64,000 bases of DNA from positions 1,494,501 to 1,558,500 of the forward strand of contig CM049315.1 of NCBI GenBank assembly GCA_026874595.1, in the 5' to 3' direction. Shown piece by piece: positions 44,601 to 55,017 of this stretch (position 1 is its first letter; each line of letters starts with the position of its first letter). The notes beneath the pieces were generated by a model. The model was not told where the DNA came from. It worked only from the letters and a program-made list of their open reading frames with translations, and did no database searches. A program made the translations under genes and the position numbers. Source of the stretch: Sipunculus nudus (Eukaryota; Annelida; Sipuncula; Golfingiida; Sipunculidae).

Positions 44601-45009
44601 TATGCAGGTTTCACAGGTGCCGTTCACGTGACGTCACGGCTATTCTTTACCGTAAGGTCAAAGGCCGACTGTAGAGAGTGCACAGGTGCTTGACACAATG
44701 TCAATAAATATAGGCCTGGGTGATAATTTTTAGGGATATAGGGCTCTGGTTAGCATTCGGCCTTTCTACCGGGTTATCACTATTTGAACTCGTTTATCCT
44801 AGCTTTTCACGCCTTAAATAAACCATCTAGTTTAAAAAAAACCTACATTTTTGTGAATTTTTATCTATTTTACTTTCATAAATTATCCCGTCTACCTACT
44901 TATAAGTAATCTGATAGAAAGTAAGTGATTTGGACCGGAGCCCTATTTCCCTCTAATTATCGTCCAGGCCAATGCTTGTTGAAATTGTGTCAAACCAATA
45001 AACACAGAC

Positions 45010-45047
<38 letters not shown>

Positions 45048-45430
45048 GGTGTTCATGGACAACGCCTTGATTGGTTTAACTTCTTCCTTTATTCGGAACC
45101 TGACCATAAATAAAAAAAACACTTTCATGTTTCTTCCCTGCGATAATAATCACAGAGGATCGCTGCTTGTTCCTATATCAACCTAGCTATTGTTTCGCTG
45201 TTACATAAACAAGCGCCTGAATCCTTTTTTATAAAAAAAAGTATTCATACCGTGATAACACGGTATTACCGTTTTATTTATTACCGTCGTAGTTTCTCTC
45301 AGAACATTGGAGATATGAAGACTTTTATAAATTGGGGATTCAAGCACCTGTGGTACATAGCTTGCAATTCACAAGTCTGTGCTGGTGCTCTCATCGAAAT
45401 ATTAATTTGCTTGTTGCTTGCCGGAATCAT
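44601..45430. other. Non-coding stretch with a TA microsatellite
   Basis: No supported gene. A (TA)n run of about 32 bp is at 45012-45045. A small motif pair ACCGTGATAACACGGT lies near 45250. Otherwise AT-rich and unique by eye. Confidence 0.55.
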
Positions 45431-47910
45431 AGAAATGAAGGGTGAAATGAAGTATGATTCCAGTACAGCATGAACTCAGGGTGAAATGAAGTATGATTCC
45501 AGTACAGCATGAACGCAGGGTGAAATGAAGTATGATTCCAGTACAGCATGAACGCAGGGTGAAATGAAGTATGATTCCAGTACAGCATGAACGCAGGGTG
45601 AAATGAAGTATGATTCCAGTACAGCATGAACGCAGGGTGAAATGAAGTATGATTCCAGTACAGCATGAACGCAGGGTGAAATGAAGTATGATTCCAGTAT
45701 AGCATGAACGCAGGGTGAAATGAAGTATGATTCCCGTACAGCATGAACGCAGGGTGAAATGAAGTATGATTCCCGTACAGCATGAACGCAGGGTGAAATG
45801 AAGTATGATTCCAGTACAGCATGAACGCAGGGTGAAATGAAGTATGATTCCAGTACTGCATGAACGCAGGGTGAAATGAAGTATGATTCCAGTACAGCAT
45901 CAACGCAGGGTGAAACGAAGTATGATTCCAGTACAGCATCAACGCAGGGTGAAACGAAGTATGATTCCAGTACAGCATGAACGCAGGGTTAAATGAAGTA
46001 TGATTCCAGTACAGCATGAATGCTGGGTTAAATGAAGTATGATTCCAGTACTGCATGAACGCAGGGTGAAATGAAGTATGATTCCAGTACAGCATGAACG
46101 CAGGGTGAAATGAAGTATGATTCCAGTACAGCATGAACGCAGGGTGAAAGGAAGTATGATTCCAGTACAGCATGAACGCAGGGTGAAAGGAAGTATGATT
46201 CCAGTACAGCATGAACGCAGGGTGAAAGGAAGTATGATTCCAGTACTGCATGAACGCAGGGTGAAAGGAAGTATGATTCCAGTACAGCATGAACGCAGGG
46301 TGAAAGGAAGTATGATTCCAGTACAGCATGAACGCAGGGTGAAATGAAGTATGATTCCAGTACAGCATGAACGCAGGGTGAAATGAAGTATGATTCCAGT
46401 ACAGCATGAACGCAGGGTGAAATGAAGTATGATTCCAGTACAGCATGAACGCAGGGTGAAATGAAGTATGATTCCAGTACAGCATGAACGCAGGGTGAAA
46501 TGAAGTATGATTCCAGTACAGCATGAACGCAGGGTGAAATGAAGTATGATTCCAGTACAGCATGAACGCAGGGTGAAATGAAGTATGATTCCAGTACAGC
46601 ATGAACGCAGGGTGAAATGAAGTATGATTCCAGTACAGCATGAACGCAGGGTGAAATGAAGTATGATTCCAGTACAGCATGAACGCAGGGTGAAATGAAG
46701 TATGATTCCAGTACAGCATGAACGCAGGGTGAAATGAAGTATGATTCCAGTACAGCATGAACGCAGGGTGAAATGAAGTATGATTCCAGTACAGCATGAA
46801 CGCCGGGTGAAATGAAGTATGATTCCAGTACAGCATGAACGCAGGGTGAAATGAAGTATGATTCCAGTACAGCATGAACGCAGGGTGAAATGAAGTATGA
46901 TTCCAGTACAGCATGAACGCAGGGTGAAATGAAGTATGATTCCAGTACAGCATGAACGCAGGGTGAAATGAAGTATGATTCCAGTACAGCATGAACGCAG
47001 GGTGAAATGAAGTATGATTCCAGTACAGCATGAACGCAGGGTGAAATGAAGTATGATTCCAGTACAGCATGAACGCAGGGTGAAATAAGTATGATTCCAG
47101 TACAGCATGAACGCAGGGTGAAATGAAGTATGATTCCAGTACAGCATGAACGCAGGGTGAAATGAAGTATGATTCCTGTACAGCATGAACGCAGGGTGAA
47201 ATGAAGTATGATTCCTGTACAGCATGAACGCAGGGTGAAATGAAGTATGATTCCAGTACAGCATGAACGCAGGGTGAAATGAAGTATGATTCCAGTACAG
47301 CATGAACGCAGGGTGAAATGAAGTATGATTCCAGTACAGCATGAACGCAGGGTGAAATGAAGTATGATTCCAGTACAGCATGAACGCAGGGTGAAATGAA
47401 GTATGATTCCAGTACAGCATGAACGCAGGGTGAAATGAAGTATGATTCCAGTACAGCATGGACGCAGGGTGAAATGAAGTATGATTCCAGTACAGCATGG
47501 ACGCAGGGTGAAATGAAGTATGATTCCAGTACAGCATGAACGCAGGGTTAAATGAAGTATGATTCCAGTACAGCATGAACGCAGGGTTTAATGAAGTATG
47601 ATTCCTGTACAGCATGAACGCAGGGTTAAATGAAGTATGATTCCAGTACAGCATGAACGCAGGGTTAAATGAAGTATGATTCCAGTACAGCATGAACGCA
47701 GGGTGAAATGAAGTATGATTCCAGTACAGCATGAACGCAGGGTGAAATGAAGTATGATTCCAGTACAGCATGAACGCAGGGTGAAATGAAGTATGATTCC
47801 AGTACAGCATGAACGCAGGGTGAAATGAAGTATGATTCCAGTACAGCATGAATGCAGGGTTAAATGAAAGTATGATTCCAGTACAGCATAAATGCTGGGT
47901 TAATTGAAAT
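45431..47910. repeat. 39-bp minisatellite (about 64 copies)
   Basis: The unit starts GATTCCAGTACAGCATGAAC and continues GCAGGGTGAAATGAAGTAT. Units are almost identical, so amplification or homogenisation is recent. Because 39 is a multiple of 3, the minus strand is open for over 540 codons as a 13-residue repeat (MLYWNHTSFHPAF). A one-base deletion near 47085 (GAAATAAGT for GAAATGAAGT) shifts it to a second open frame. A block of five or six units at 46140-46320 has GAAAGG in place of GAAATG. Edge units at both ends are more diverged. There is no signal peptide, promoter or homologous flank to support a gene. Confidence 0.96.
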
Positions 47911-48682
47911 ATTTTCCAGTACATCAGGATATTGCGTGATTTGAAGTATATCCGGCTGGGATTTCTCGTAAGTTGCTCTATACGTCTTACAGTGCACCAG
48001 AAGCCAACTAATTCTATAAACAGTGTAACTTACTCCCTATGTCTTGGTGAACCAGAAACCAGCTAATTCCAGTAAAGGTGCGAATGTAAATATAAAAGCT
48101 CTGTTTAGAGAACAGTACCGGCATTAGGCCAGAAGCGAGCTGTCAAAGAAGCATTTATTGGAAGGACAGATTTTGGATGCTTAAAGAATACTAAAATGGT
48201 ATGTTTATGGTATTTCTTTTATCTAGTTTTTCATATATTAGTAGCATTTCTACAAGGATTCACATTATGAAGTAATTTTTTAGTTGAGATTGATTTAAGA
48301 ACGAAAAATCAGACTGGAAATAAAATTGAAGAACGCATTTATGTAACTACATGCAAATGAAAATTTAAGTATCATTTATTTTTACCTGATATTCTGAATA
48401 ATCTGTAACGTTATTTGTTTTACGGTTTCTAAACACAGTACATTGTATTTTGATTATGTTCAGGAGTTCTATATTGTTTTCAGTCAATCGTTTGCGAGTG
48501 GTTTGCGAGTCGTTTCCGTCGTTTCAGAGTAGCTTGAGTTCTATGAGCCTTTAAAGTTGTTTGAGACAAAATTTTTGAGAAATGTGGATTTGACAATAAA
48601 GAACTATAGAACTCCAAAGGAATTGTCATTGATTATGCCAGCATCAAGTCTGATATTATTGACACTTTAACTGCATTTAACG
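47911..48682. other. Non-coding stretch
   Basis: Nothing recognisable as a gene. A short imperfect duplication (CCAGAAGCCAACTAATTC and CCAGAAACCAGCTAATTC) lies at about 48000-48075. By position it may contain the decayed leader or LTR of the gag fossil that follows; I could not define it. Confidence 0.45.
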
Positions 48683-49426
48683 ATGGAGTTAAGTGAAGGA
48701 AACAGCCCAGTAAAGGACACTGGGATTTCAGGGGATATTGATCCAAGTGAAAGTATCAGCCAAATGTCACAGAGACTTCTTTAGCGACATCTGTGGCGTC
48801 AGCCAAGCGTAAAGAAGAACAGAGAAAGGCGGAGCTGTTAACTCAGTCTGAAGCATTGAAGAAAAATCAAGAGCTAGAACTGGCTAAATTCAAACTTGAT
48901 ATGGAAGACAAATTATTAGTTTTTGGATACCGAGTTAACAGTGTCCACAGCTAGGTCACGTATTTTGGAGGAGTTTGATGAAAGTGAGGTGCTTACCGGA
49001 AAGTGAATGCCGACTCACACATTTCAATCGATTCTGAAGTGTTTTTGAATTTTTTGTGAACCTGTATCTTGCCAACTGAAGGCAACGTATATGTCGACAC
49101 CTGGTCCTACATCAGCAGCATTGGGGGACAACGCTATGCCATGCATCTTAGGTAGGGTTTTCTCACAAGTGCAAGTGTCCCCCAAAATTAACCCTTTTGT
49201 GCAAGACTTTGTGCCATCTTCAAGCAGCAGAGTTCATGGAGGTCATAAAGACAGAAGTGATCATGTTTTTATATCAAGTAATGTGAATCAAACTCAGGAT
49301 GATTATGTAAGTAACCCTTTGAACTCTCTTCCTAATTCTTGTAGAGTTTTCACTAGACTGGCCCCTGCTTCTCACGACCGCTTTATGTGTACCATTTTTG
49401 TTCGAAAACAATCCAGTATTAAATGA
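48683..49426 (+). pseudogene. BEL/Pao-like gag fossil
   Basis: ATG at 48683, then MELSEGNSPVKDTGISG, a stop, and in a second frame SAKRKEEQRKAELLTQSEAL and KNQELELAKFKLDMEDKLL, a strongly helical, charged segment. A third frame then gives LDTELTVSTARSRILEEF. This combination (Lys/Glu-rich helix, then T-A-x-S-R-I-L-E-E-F) is what I recall from the N-terminal gag of BEL/Pao retrotransposons. A further open frame at 49091-49426 is Ser/Pro-rich and may continue it. There are at least two frameshifts, and no pol follows in recognisable form. Confidence 0.5.
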
Positions 49427-49524
49427 TAAATAAATTTCTCTCAAATACGGTTAATATTCCGAGTATTAAGCTAAAAGGTATTCACATGGCTGAGCTCATT
49501 TGTGACGGGATGGTTATGCACATG

Positions 49525-49690
49525 CGGCCACGTTTTAAAAACCTATGGTCCGAGAGCTCGGGGGAGTTTATCTATGCTTTTGAGTGCAATAGGTTTATGG
49601 ATATTCCTATAGGAAAAATATCTGGAACATTCGAATATGAAATTCTTATTAACCTATCGGTAGCCGTTTTCTCATAAAACAGCTGAGAAG
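49525..49690. repeat. Left arm of a ~165-bp inverted repeat
   Basis: The reverse complement of this stretch matches 52148-52310. Shared blocks include CAGCTGTTTTATGAGAAAAC, GGCTACCGATAGGTTAAT and AGCTCTCGGACCA. Several indels and substitutions separate the arms. An 84-codon frame (49423-49677) lies over this arm, but I recognise nothing in it. Confidence 0.85.
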
Positions 49691-49899
49691 GGTGGTAATA
49701 ATTCTCTCTGAAAACTATGCGTGATCAATCCAAGTTACTAGCCATGTTTCTCTGGCTTCTCCTGGATAACACGTTAAAGGTGGAAGGCTGCTGTGGTTTA
49801 AACTTTGGTATTTGTTGTAAATGCTCCTTTTAATTGTCCCTGTATACATGCGCTTCTATATCTTGTATCTCAGTTTGATAACCCCAATTCATCTGTTTG

Positions 49900-50140
49900 A
49901 ATGAATGTCTCAGCCCCAACAACACACGGAGGTATATCAGCAGATCCCGACTTGTGGAGAATATGTATAATTCAGTTATATCAGAACTGCCTGCCCTTCA
50001 TGCTTTTACGGGATAAGACAGCTTCCTTTATGAATACAGGAAAAGTGGAAGCCTTGAGTCGAACGATGAAGAACAAAGGGTTTGTGAAATGCTTTTGGCA
50101 AACTTGAAGAGATCCCAGCGCATAGTAGGGGAAACATGAA
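49900..50140 (+). pseudogene. Fragment with an LHAFTG-type motif
   Basis: One frame reads ISELPALHAFTG, a stop and D. An overlapping frame continues TASFMNTGKVEALSRTMKNK and GFVKCF. Together they resemble the L-P-x-x-H-A-F-T-G-C-D ... G-K pattern I recall from repeated hypothetical proteins of invertebrate and fish genomes, with a frameshift in the middle. The family has no function I can name; this is a weak call. Confidence 0.3.
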
Positions 50141-52147
50141 GATCCTTTTGAACAGATCCAAGGTGTAAACCTATGCAGCCTTCTACCATGTTTGACGATT
50201 CTCCAGGAAAAGCCTCTGCGTATCAGCTAATGTAGCGTCAGTATGGTAACGGGCAGGTCTGTTTAAGTGTGAAATCAAGGCAAGGAAATACGGCTAAAGA
50301 CTGACAATGAAAGGTCATGTCATCAACAAAACTGAGATAGCCTTCACGAAAGCAATGAAAGAATATACATTTCATCCAAGGAGACTGTAAGTTGCTCAAG
50401 TGTTGAATATAAAATGAAGAATAGTTGATTCGACTGAATTTTGCGTGTATTTCTCTTTACGCATGACCAACAAAAGAGTAATAATAAAGGGAGCATGAGT
50501 GCACGCAAAGTTGCCTTATATTCATCTATTAACATATACAATTGTTGACATATATGTTCTTATTATTGTAGCTCACCAAACTTGTGGTTGCTGAAGAATA
50601 TAAAAAAAACTGCAATATTTTTGTTAACTAAGATGACTCGAATAAACATTCCCTGTTCAAATGAGTAAAAAGATAAATTAATCAAGATAGAAATTGTATT
50701 TACAGAGCACCTGTTTATTTCTATATTAACTTTTGTCAGATTGGCAATTGCTTCAGAAATGTTTAAGATTACGCTTGACATGATAGTTGGATACAGCATT
50801 GTCAATATACAAATCCCATGGTGATATCGCACGGAATGTTCACATATCAATAGTAGGGCCATATCGTCCCTCATTTCGGCCTTTACATCCAACATCAAGG
50901 AACGCACTGTAAGGCGATATGTGGATGCAAATATTTTCGACATATATGACAACGCCTCATTGCTTACATATACGCTGTCTTTCACTTCACATAAACCAGA
51001 CCGATCATTAGGTTATTAGTATACTTTCTAAGAACACCTGCCATGTGCGAGAAAAATTTTAACTCAGAATTCTTGTAAATTCCTTTACTTGTTTGTTGAA
51101 TTTCTATCCGCATGAATACACACATGGCTCATACGGGGCAATAGACGATAGCCAACGTGTACAAGAAAAAAGGAAAGACTCGTTACCATAGAGACGTTTG
51201 GTTCGCGAGTTTTCACGTATTCTTTTTGGTTTTTATCCTGTTGTATCAACGCACCAAGATAGGTTAGTGCAGAAGTGCATTCCCGCGCAACGTTTCTATC
51301 ACGACTCAAGTTAGGCTTACCAGCCCAATATAGATGCATACTGAATTGTGTATTCATCAACCGACAGATGTTAAACAATGGTATGGCAAAAGACAAACGC
51401 ATGACGACAGACAATTTGATGTATGGCTATAGTTGTTTTCTCCGTGTCCTCCACCCCTACTGAACCCCACCATCTGAGCCATGGAGAGTGCCTTGCATTA
51501 TTTATTAATTATTTGTAAAATAAAAGTTTTTATTAATAGTTTTCTTCCCCGCAGTGTCCTGTGTCAAGATTACAAGTGTTTAGATGCTCATAATAAGCAT
51601 TTTGCACCTTTTCAACTTTGTGATTGGAACATATTTTATGGGCGCCATATTGAATTCTATGACATCACCTGCTAAACATAAAGAACCGCATGTCGACCCT
51701 CAGACGCGTAAGGATAAACTGCAATATAAAAAATTGAAAAATATGTCGAAATAGGAAGAAATGCCTTTTTCCTTGCCCAGTACCTCTTATATATCATGAA
51801 TATATAACCTTTGCATCGAAAGGTATTATTTAATTGTTGTTAAATAAGCCTTTGTCGTATTAAGCTATTTTGAAGCTTAGTTCATTTATTTTTAGACTGC
51901 TGAAGAAAATAACAGCAGTAAATTTATGAAAACGGTGATCAAAACACAAGTTTGATGGCAGCCATCTTGGATTTCAAAATTGCCGCCAGAGATACAAATT
52001 TATATATTGAACCAACAAGTTTGTTTGAATAAGAAACCTAGGTTTAGATACAAAAAGCCTGTTTTTATGTCATTTATAAGCTGTGAAATCGGTACATATT
52101 GATTTCATCAGATTTGCATTTCTTGTCCTTCATACCTACGGGTACCC
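50141..52147. other. Unassigned sequence between the inverted repeat arms
   Basis: AT-rich. The longest minus-strand frame (50563-50985, 140 codons) starts KDSVYVSNEALSYMSKIF and shows no recognised motif, domain or splice context. I do not call it a gene. No RNA gene or tandem repeat seen. Confidence 0.4.
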
Positions 52148-52310
52148 CTCTTCTCAGCTGTTTTATGAGAAAACGGCTACCGATAGGTTAATCAGAATTT
52201 CAGATTCGAATTCCCAATATATTTTTCCTGTAAGAATAATCCATAAACCTTTTGCATACAAAAACATAAATAAACTCCCCACAGCTCTCGGACCAAATGG
52301 TTTGGCTAGC
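52148..52310. repeat. Right arm of the ~165-bp inverted repeat
   Basis: Inverted partner of 49525-49690. Just outside it a ~30-bp segment (ATGGTTTGGCTAGCTCTGG) is tandemly duplicated at about 52297-52345. Confidence 0.85.
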
Positions 52311-52377
52311 TCTGGGGACTGAATGGTTTGGCTAGCTCTGGTTGGATTTACCCTTTTTGCCAGGTGGTTTTATAACC

Positions 52378-52382
<5 letters not shown>

Positions 52383-52429
<47 letters not shown>
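52383..52429. repeat. (TA)n microsatellite
   Basis: Uninterrupted TA run of about 47 bp. Confidence 0.97.
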
Positions 52430-52432
<3 letters not shown>

Positions 52433-52527
52433 AATATATATGCGAGAGAGTGAGGGAGAGAGACGCAGAGAGAAAACGAATTGCAGTCTATATACATACA
52501 GCTATAAATATGCAGTAAATAAGTAGA

Positions 52528-52530
<3 letters not shown>

Positions 52531-52564
<34 letters not shown>
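52531..52564. repeat. (AG)n microsatellite
   Basis: Uninterrupted AG run of 34 bp. Confidence 0.97.
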
Positions 52565-52567
<3 letters not shown>

Positions 52568-52713
52568 AAGAACAAAGGAGACAAAATATATTTATTATAT
52601 TATTATGATTTAAAAAGAAATGTTGAAAATAAATATACAATACAATGGACTTTATTATACATGCAACATATATGATCTCAACAAATTCATGAAAAATTAG
52701 AGGTGGTTGAATA

Positions 52714-52790
52714 ATTTGACAGCCTGGGTTGTTGTTTATGGTTCACCCATTTGACAACCTAAAGCTGTCGATAAGACAACACTATGTTTT
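52714..52790. repeat. Left member of a ~70-bp inverted repeat pair (TTGACANCCTGGGTTGTTGT)
   Basis: The reverse complement matches 59741-59816. Both contain CACCCATTTGACAACC and GTTGTCGAT-type segments, and the TTGACA/TGTCAA ends point outwards. They could be terminal inverted repeats of one element or two separate copies of a short element. Confidence 0.75.
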
Positions 52791-52865
52791 TAGTCGAGGG
52801 ACTCAAGATAGGAGGAGAACCAATCTGTAAGATCGCATGACTATAATAACATATCGTTGAAATAA

Positions 52866-52927
<62 letters not shown>
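52866..52927. repeat. (TA)n microsatellite
   Basis: Nearly pure TA run of about 60 bp with one early interruption. Confidence 0.96.
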
Positions 52928-52930
<3 letters not shown>

Positions 52931-53219
52931 CAATAATAAAAATTATAAGACAGCGCTCTGTAGGCTCACAAACGATCTGTGTTTGTTTGATGTTATTGAT
53001 GTCCATACCAATTTCGCCATCAGATTTACCGTATACTTTGACTTGTCACTAGTTTCCTGTGCTATTGTCGTCGTCATGACAATAATGAATCGGATGGCCT
53101 GATCTTACCCTATGAATGATCTACATTTCCAGAACTTGGGGTTCATATTTATTTGGGGCGTTGGAATTACAGACTGTGTCAAATTTATGACAGATAACAT
53201 AACGTTATATAAAAGGAAA

Positions 53220-53690
53220 GATGCATGACCGACATATTAATAAACCATCACATAACCGTAACAACATACATTGTATAATGATGGCATTATTAATAAGGTA
53301 TAATAACGGTAACATAAAAACGGTGACATTACGTAATGTTAACATTACATCACGGTAACATAGCATAATAATAACATTTCATCACGTTAACGTTACATTA
53401 CTGTTATACATAACGTAGCTGTTACATTATGCAACGGTAACAATGCATAACAGTTATATAAATTACGGTAGCATTGCATAGCTGTAACTTCATTTGTTGA
53501 TAACATCACCATGAGATAACATTACATAACGATAACATAAAAAACTGTTACGTTACATAATGGTAATATTGCATCACGATATCAATACAGAATGGTAACA
53601 TTACATCATGGTACCGTTATATAACTGAAACAATACATAACTATAACATTAATAAAAGGTAACATTACATAACTGTAACATTACATGTAG
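53220..53690. repeat. Degenerate short-period repeat around TAACATTACATAACGGTAAC
   Basis: Many imperfect copies of GTAACATTACATAAC and related forms, about 16-18 bp apart, over about 470 bp. Examples are GGTAACATTACATAACTGTAA at the right end and GGTAACATTACATCATGGTA near 53595. It is highly diverged and contains no gene. Confidence 0.8.
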
Positions 53691-53966
53691 TGGTCGATAA
53701 AAGGTTAATTCCCAAGAACACACGGTAAAGTCATACTCATGATAAGCCTTTTCATAAGAAACCGCAAAATTAGTCTTTATCAGGTTTATGCTACCATGCA
53801 AGGAAACATCTGTATACATGAATATTGAATCTGAGGACATATAAGGAATATACCTATCGTCAGTGAAACAACATGGTATACACACGTGCAAGATAGACAA
53901 AAAATGTGTTGTTTTCAATATAACCGCTTGATCAGTTTAACTTATTTCAAACGAAAAGAAATATCC

Positions 53967-53967
<1 letters not shown>

Positions 53968-54004
<37 letters not shown>
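53968..54004. repeat. (ATA)n microsatellite
   Basis: Trinucleotide run of about 37 bp. Confidence 0.95.
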
Positions 54005-54006
<2 letters not shown>

Positions 54007-55017
54007 TAATTAATACATGAGTTAGTGCCCTTATCTTTACTTATATATTGGTCATAAAATAACCCCTAATGAGAAATCAATACATTTATACCTATGACCG
54101 TGTTCTACAGCAAATTTTTAATTTAAAGAGACTAAACGATTGTTGGACATGTAAGCCTGTGGAATAAATTCTAATTTAACATAAATAATATATGAAAGTT
54201 AAATATTTAGCAATAGCGGTCAGTGGTCTGGCAAGTCTGTTGACATAAAAAATTGAAGTATTAACTATCACATCAACTGTCCTTGGAGTAATGAACATAC
54301 ACTCGGCAAATCTGATCCCCTTCAACCTGATATATTCAAGCATATTCTCTAACTATGTAAATATATATCCAGCGTGTTACCTGTTCTTGCGTAGTTCATC
54401 TAGTACATGATAGATGGCGCTGTCTTTGTCCCTACAGGAAAAGTGTCAATTTTCTTATGATTTTGGAGAAGGTATGGGAAAAAGTTATTCCTCTTAGGAC
54501 ACACTTGGCACCGTTACAGAGAGTTAAGGGCAAAAACAGGCAAATCCAAGGCATGGCCACAGGAGTTGCGTGACAGAGTCGAGTGGTACAACCGTTTATT
54601 ATGACATAAAAACGCTCATTTTGATAACTATGAAAATGTTTCATTCAAGTTCGACTTCACATCAAATAACGACCTTTATCTTAGTAGCAGACATTCATGT
54701 TAAAATGTTCATGTGTTCAAGCTAGTCCTTTATTTTGCATGTAGAAAGATGAAATAGGGAAACGCGAAAAGGTATGTTTGATGTGATAATGGTTGTGCTA
54801 TATTATCATAAACCGTTGATATTTGCGCTATATAAGAAAACAGATTGTGTTATAGAATCATAAAAGGTAGGAAGAACTGACCTTTCCTCCGTATTCATTT
54901 ACTGATCACACCAAAAACCATGCTAATATTTAGACTGCGTTTCACAATATAGAAAAATATCATTGTTCACACACCCGGTAATCTGCATGCTGTTCTTAAT
55001 CTAGAACGACACTAAGT
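54005..55017. other. Non-coding stretch
   Basis: AT-rich, no supported exon, RNA gene or repeat. Short minus-strand frames (for example 54432-54644) show no recognisable motif. Confidence 0.5.

Noticed and set aside
45427-47924. 547- and 661-residue proteins
   Set aside because: Pure translation of the 39-bp minisatellite in two frames, with no non-repetitive coding flank.
50563-50985. A 140-residue minus-strand protein
   Set aside because: No recognised motif and no exon context in AT-rich DNA. It could be chance; kept only as a note.
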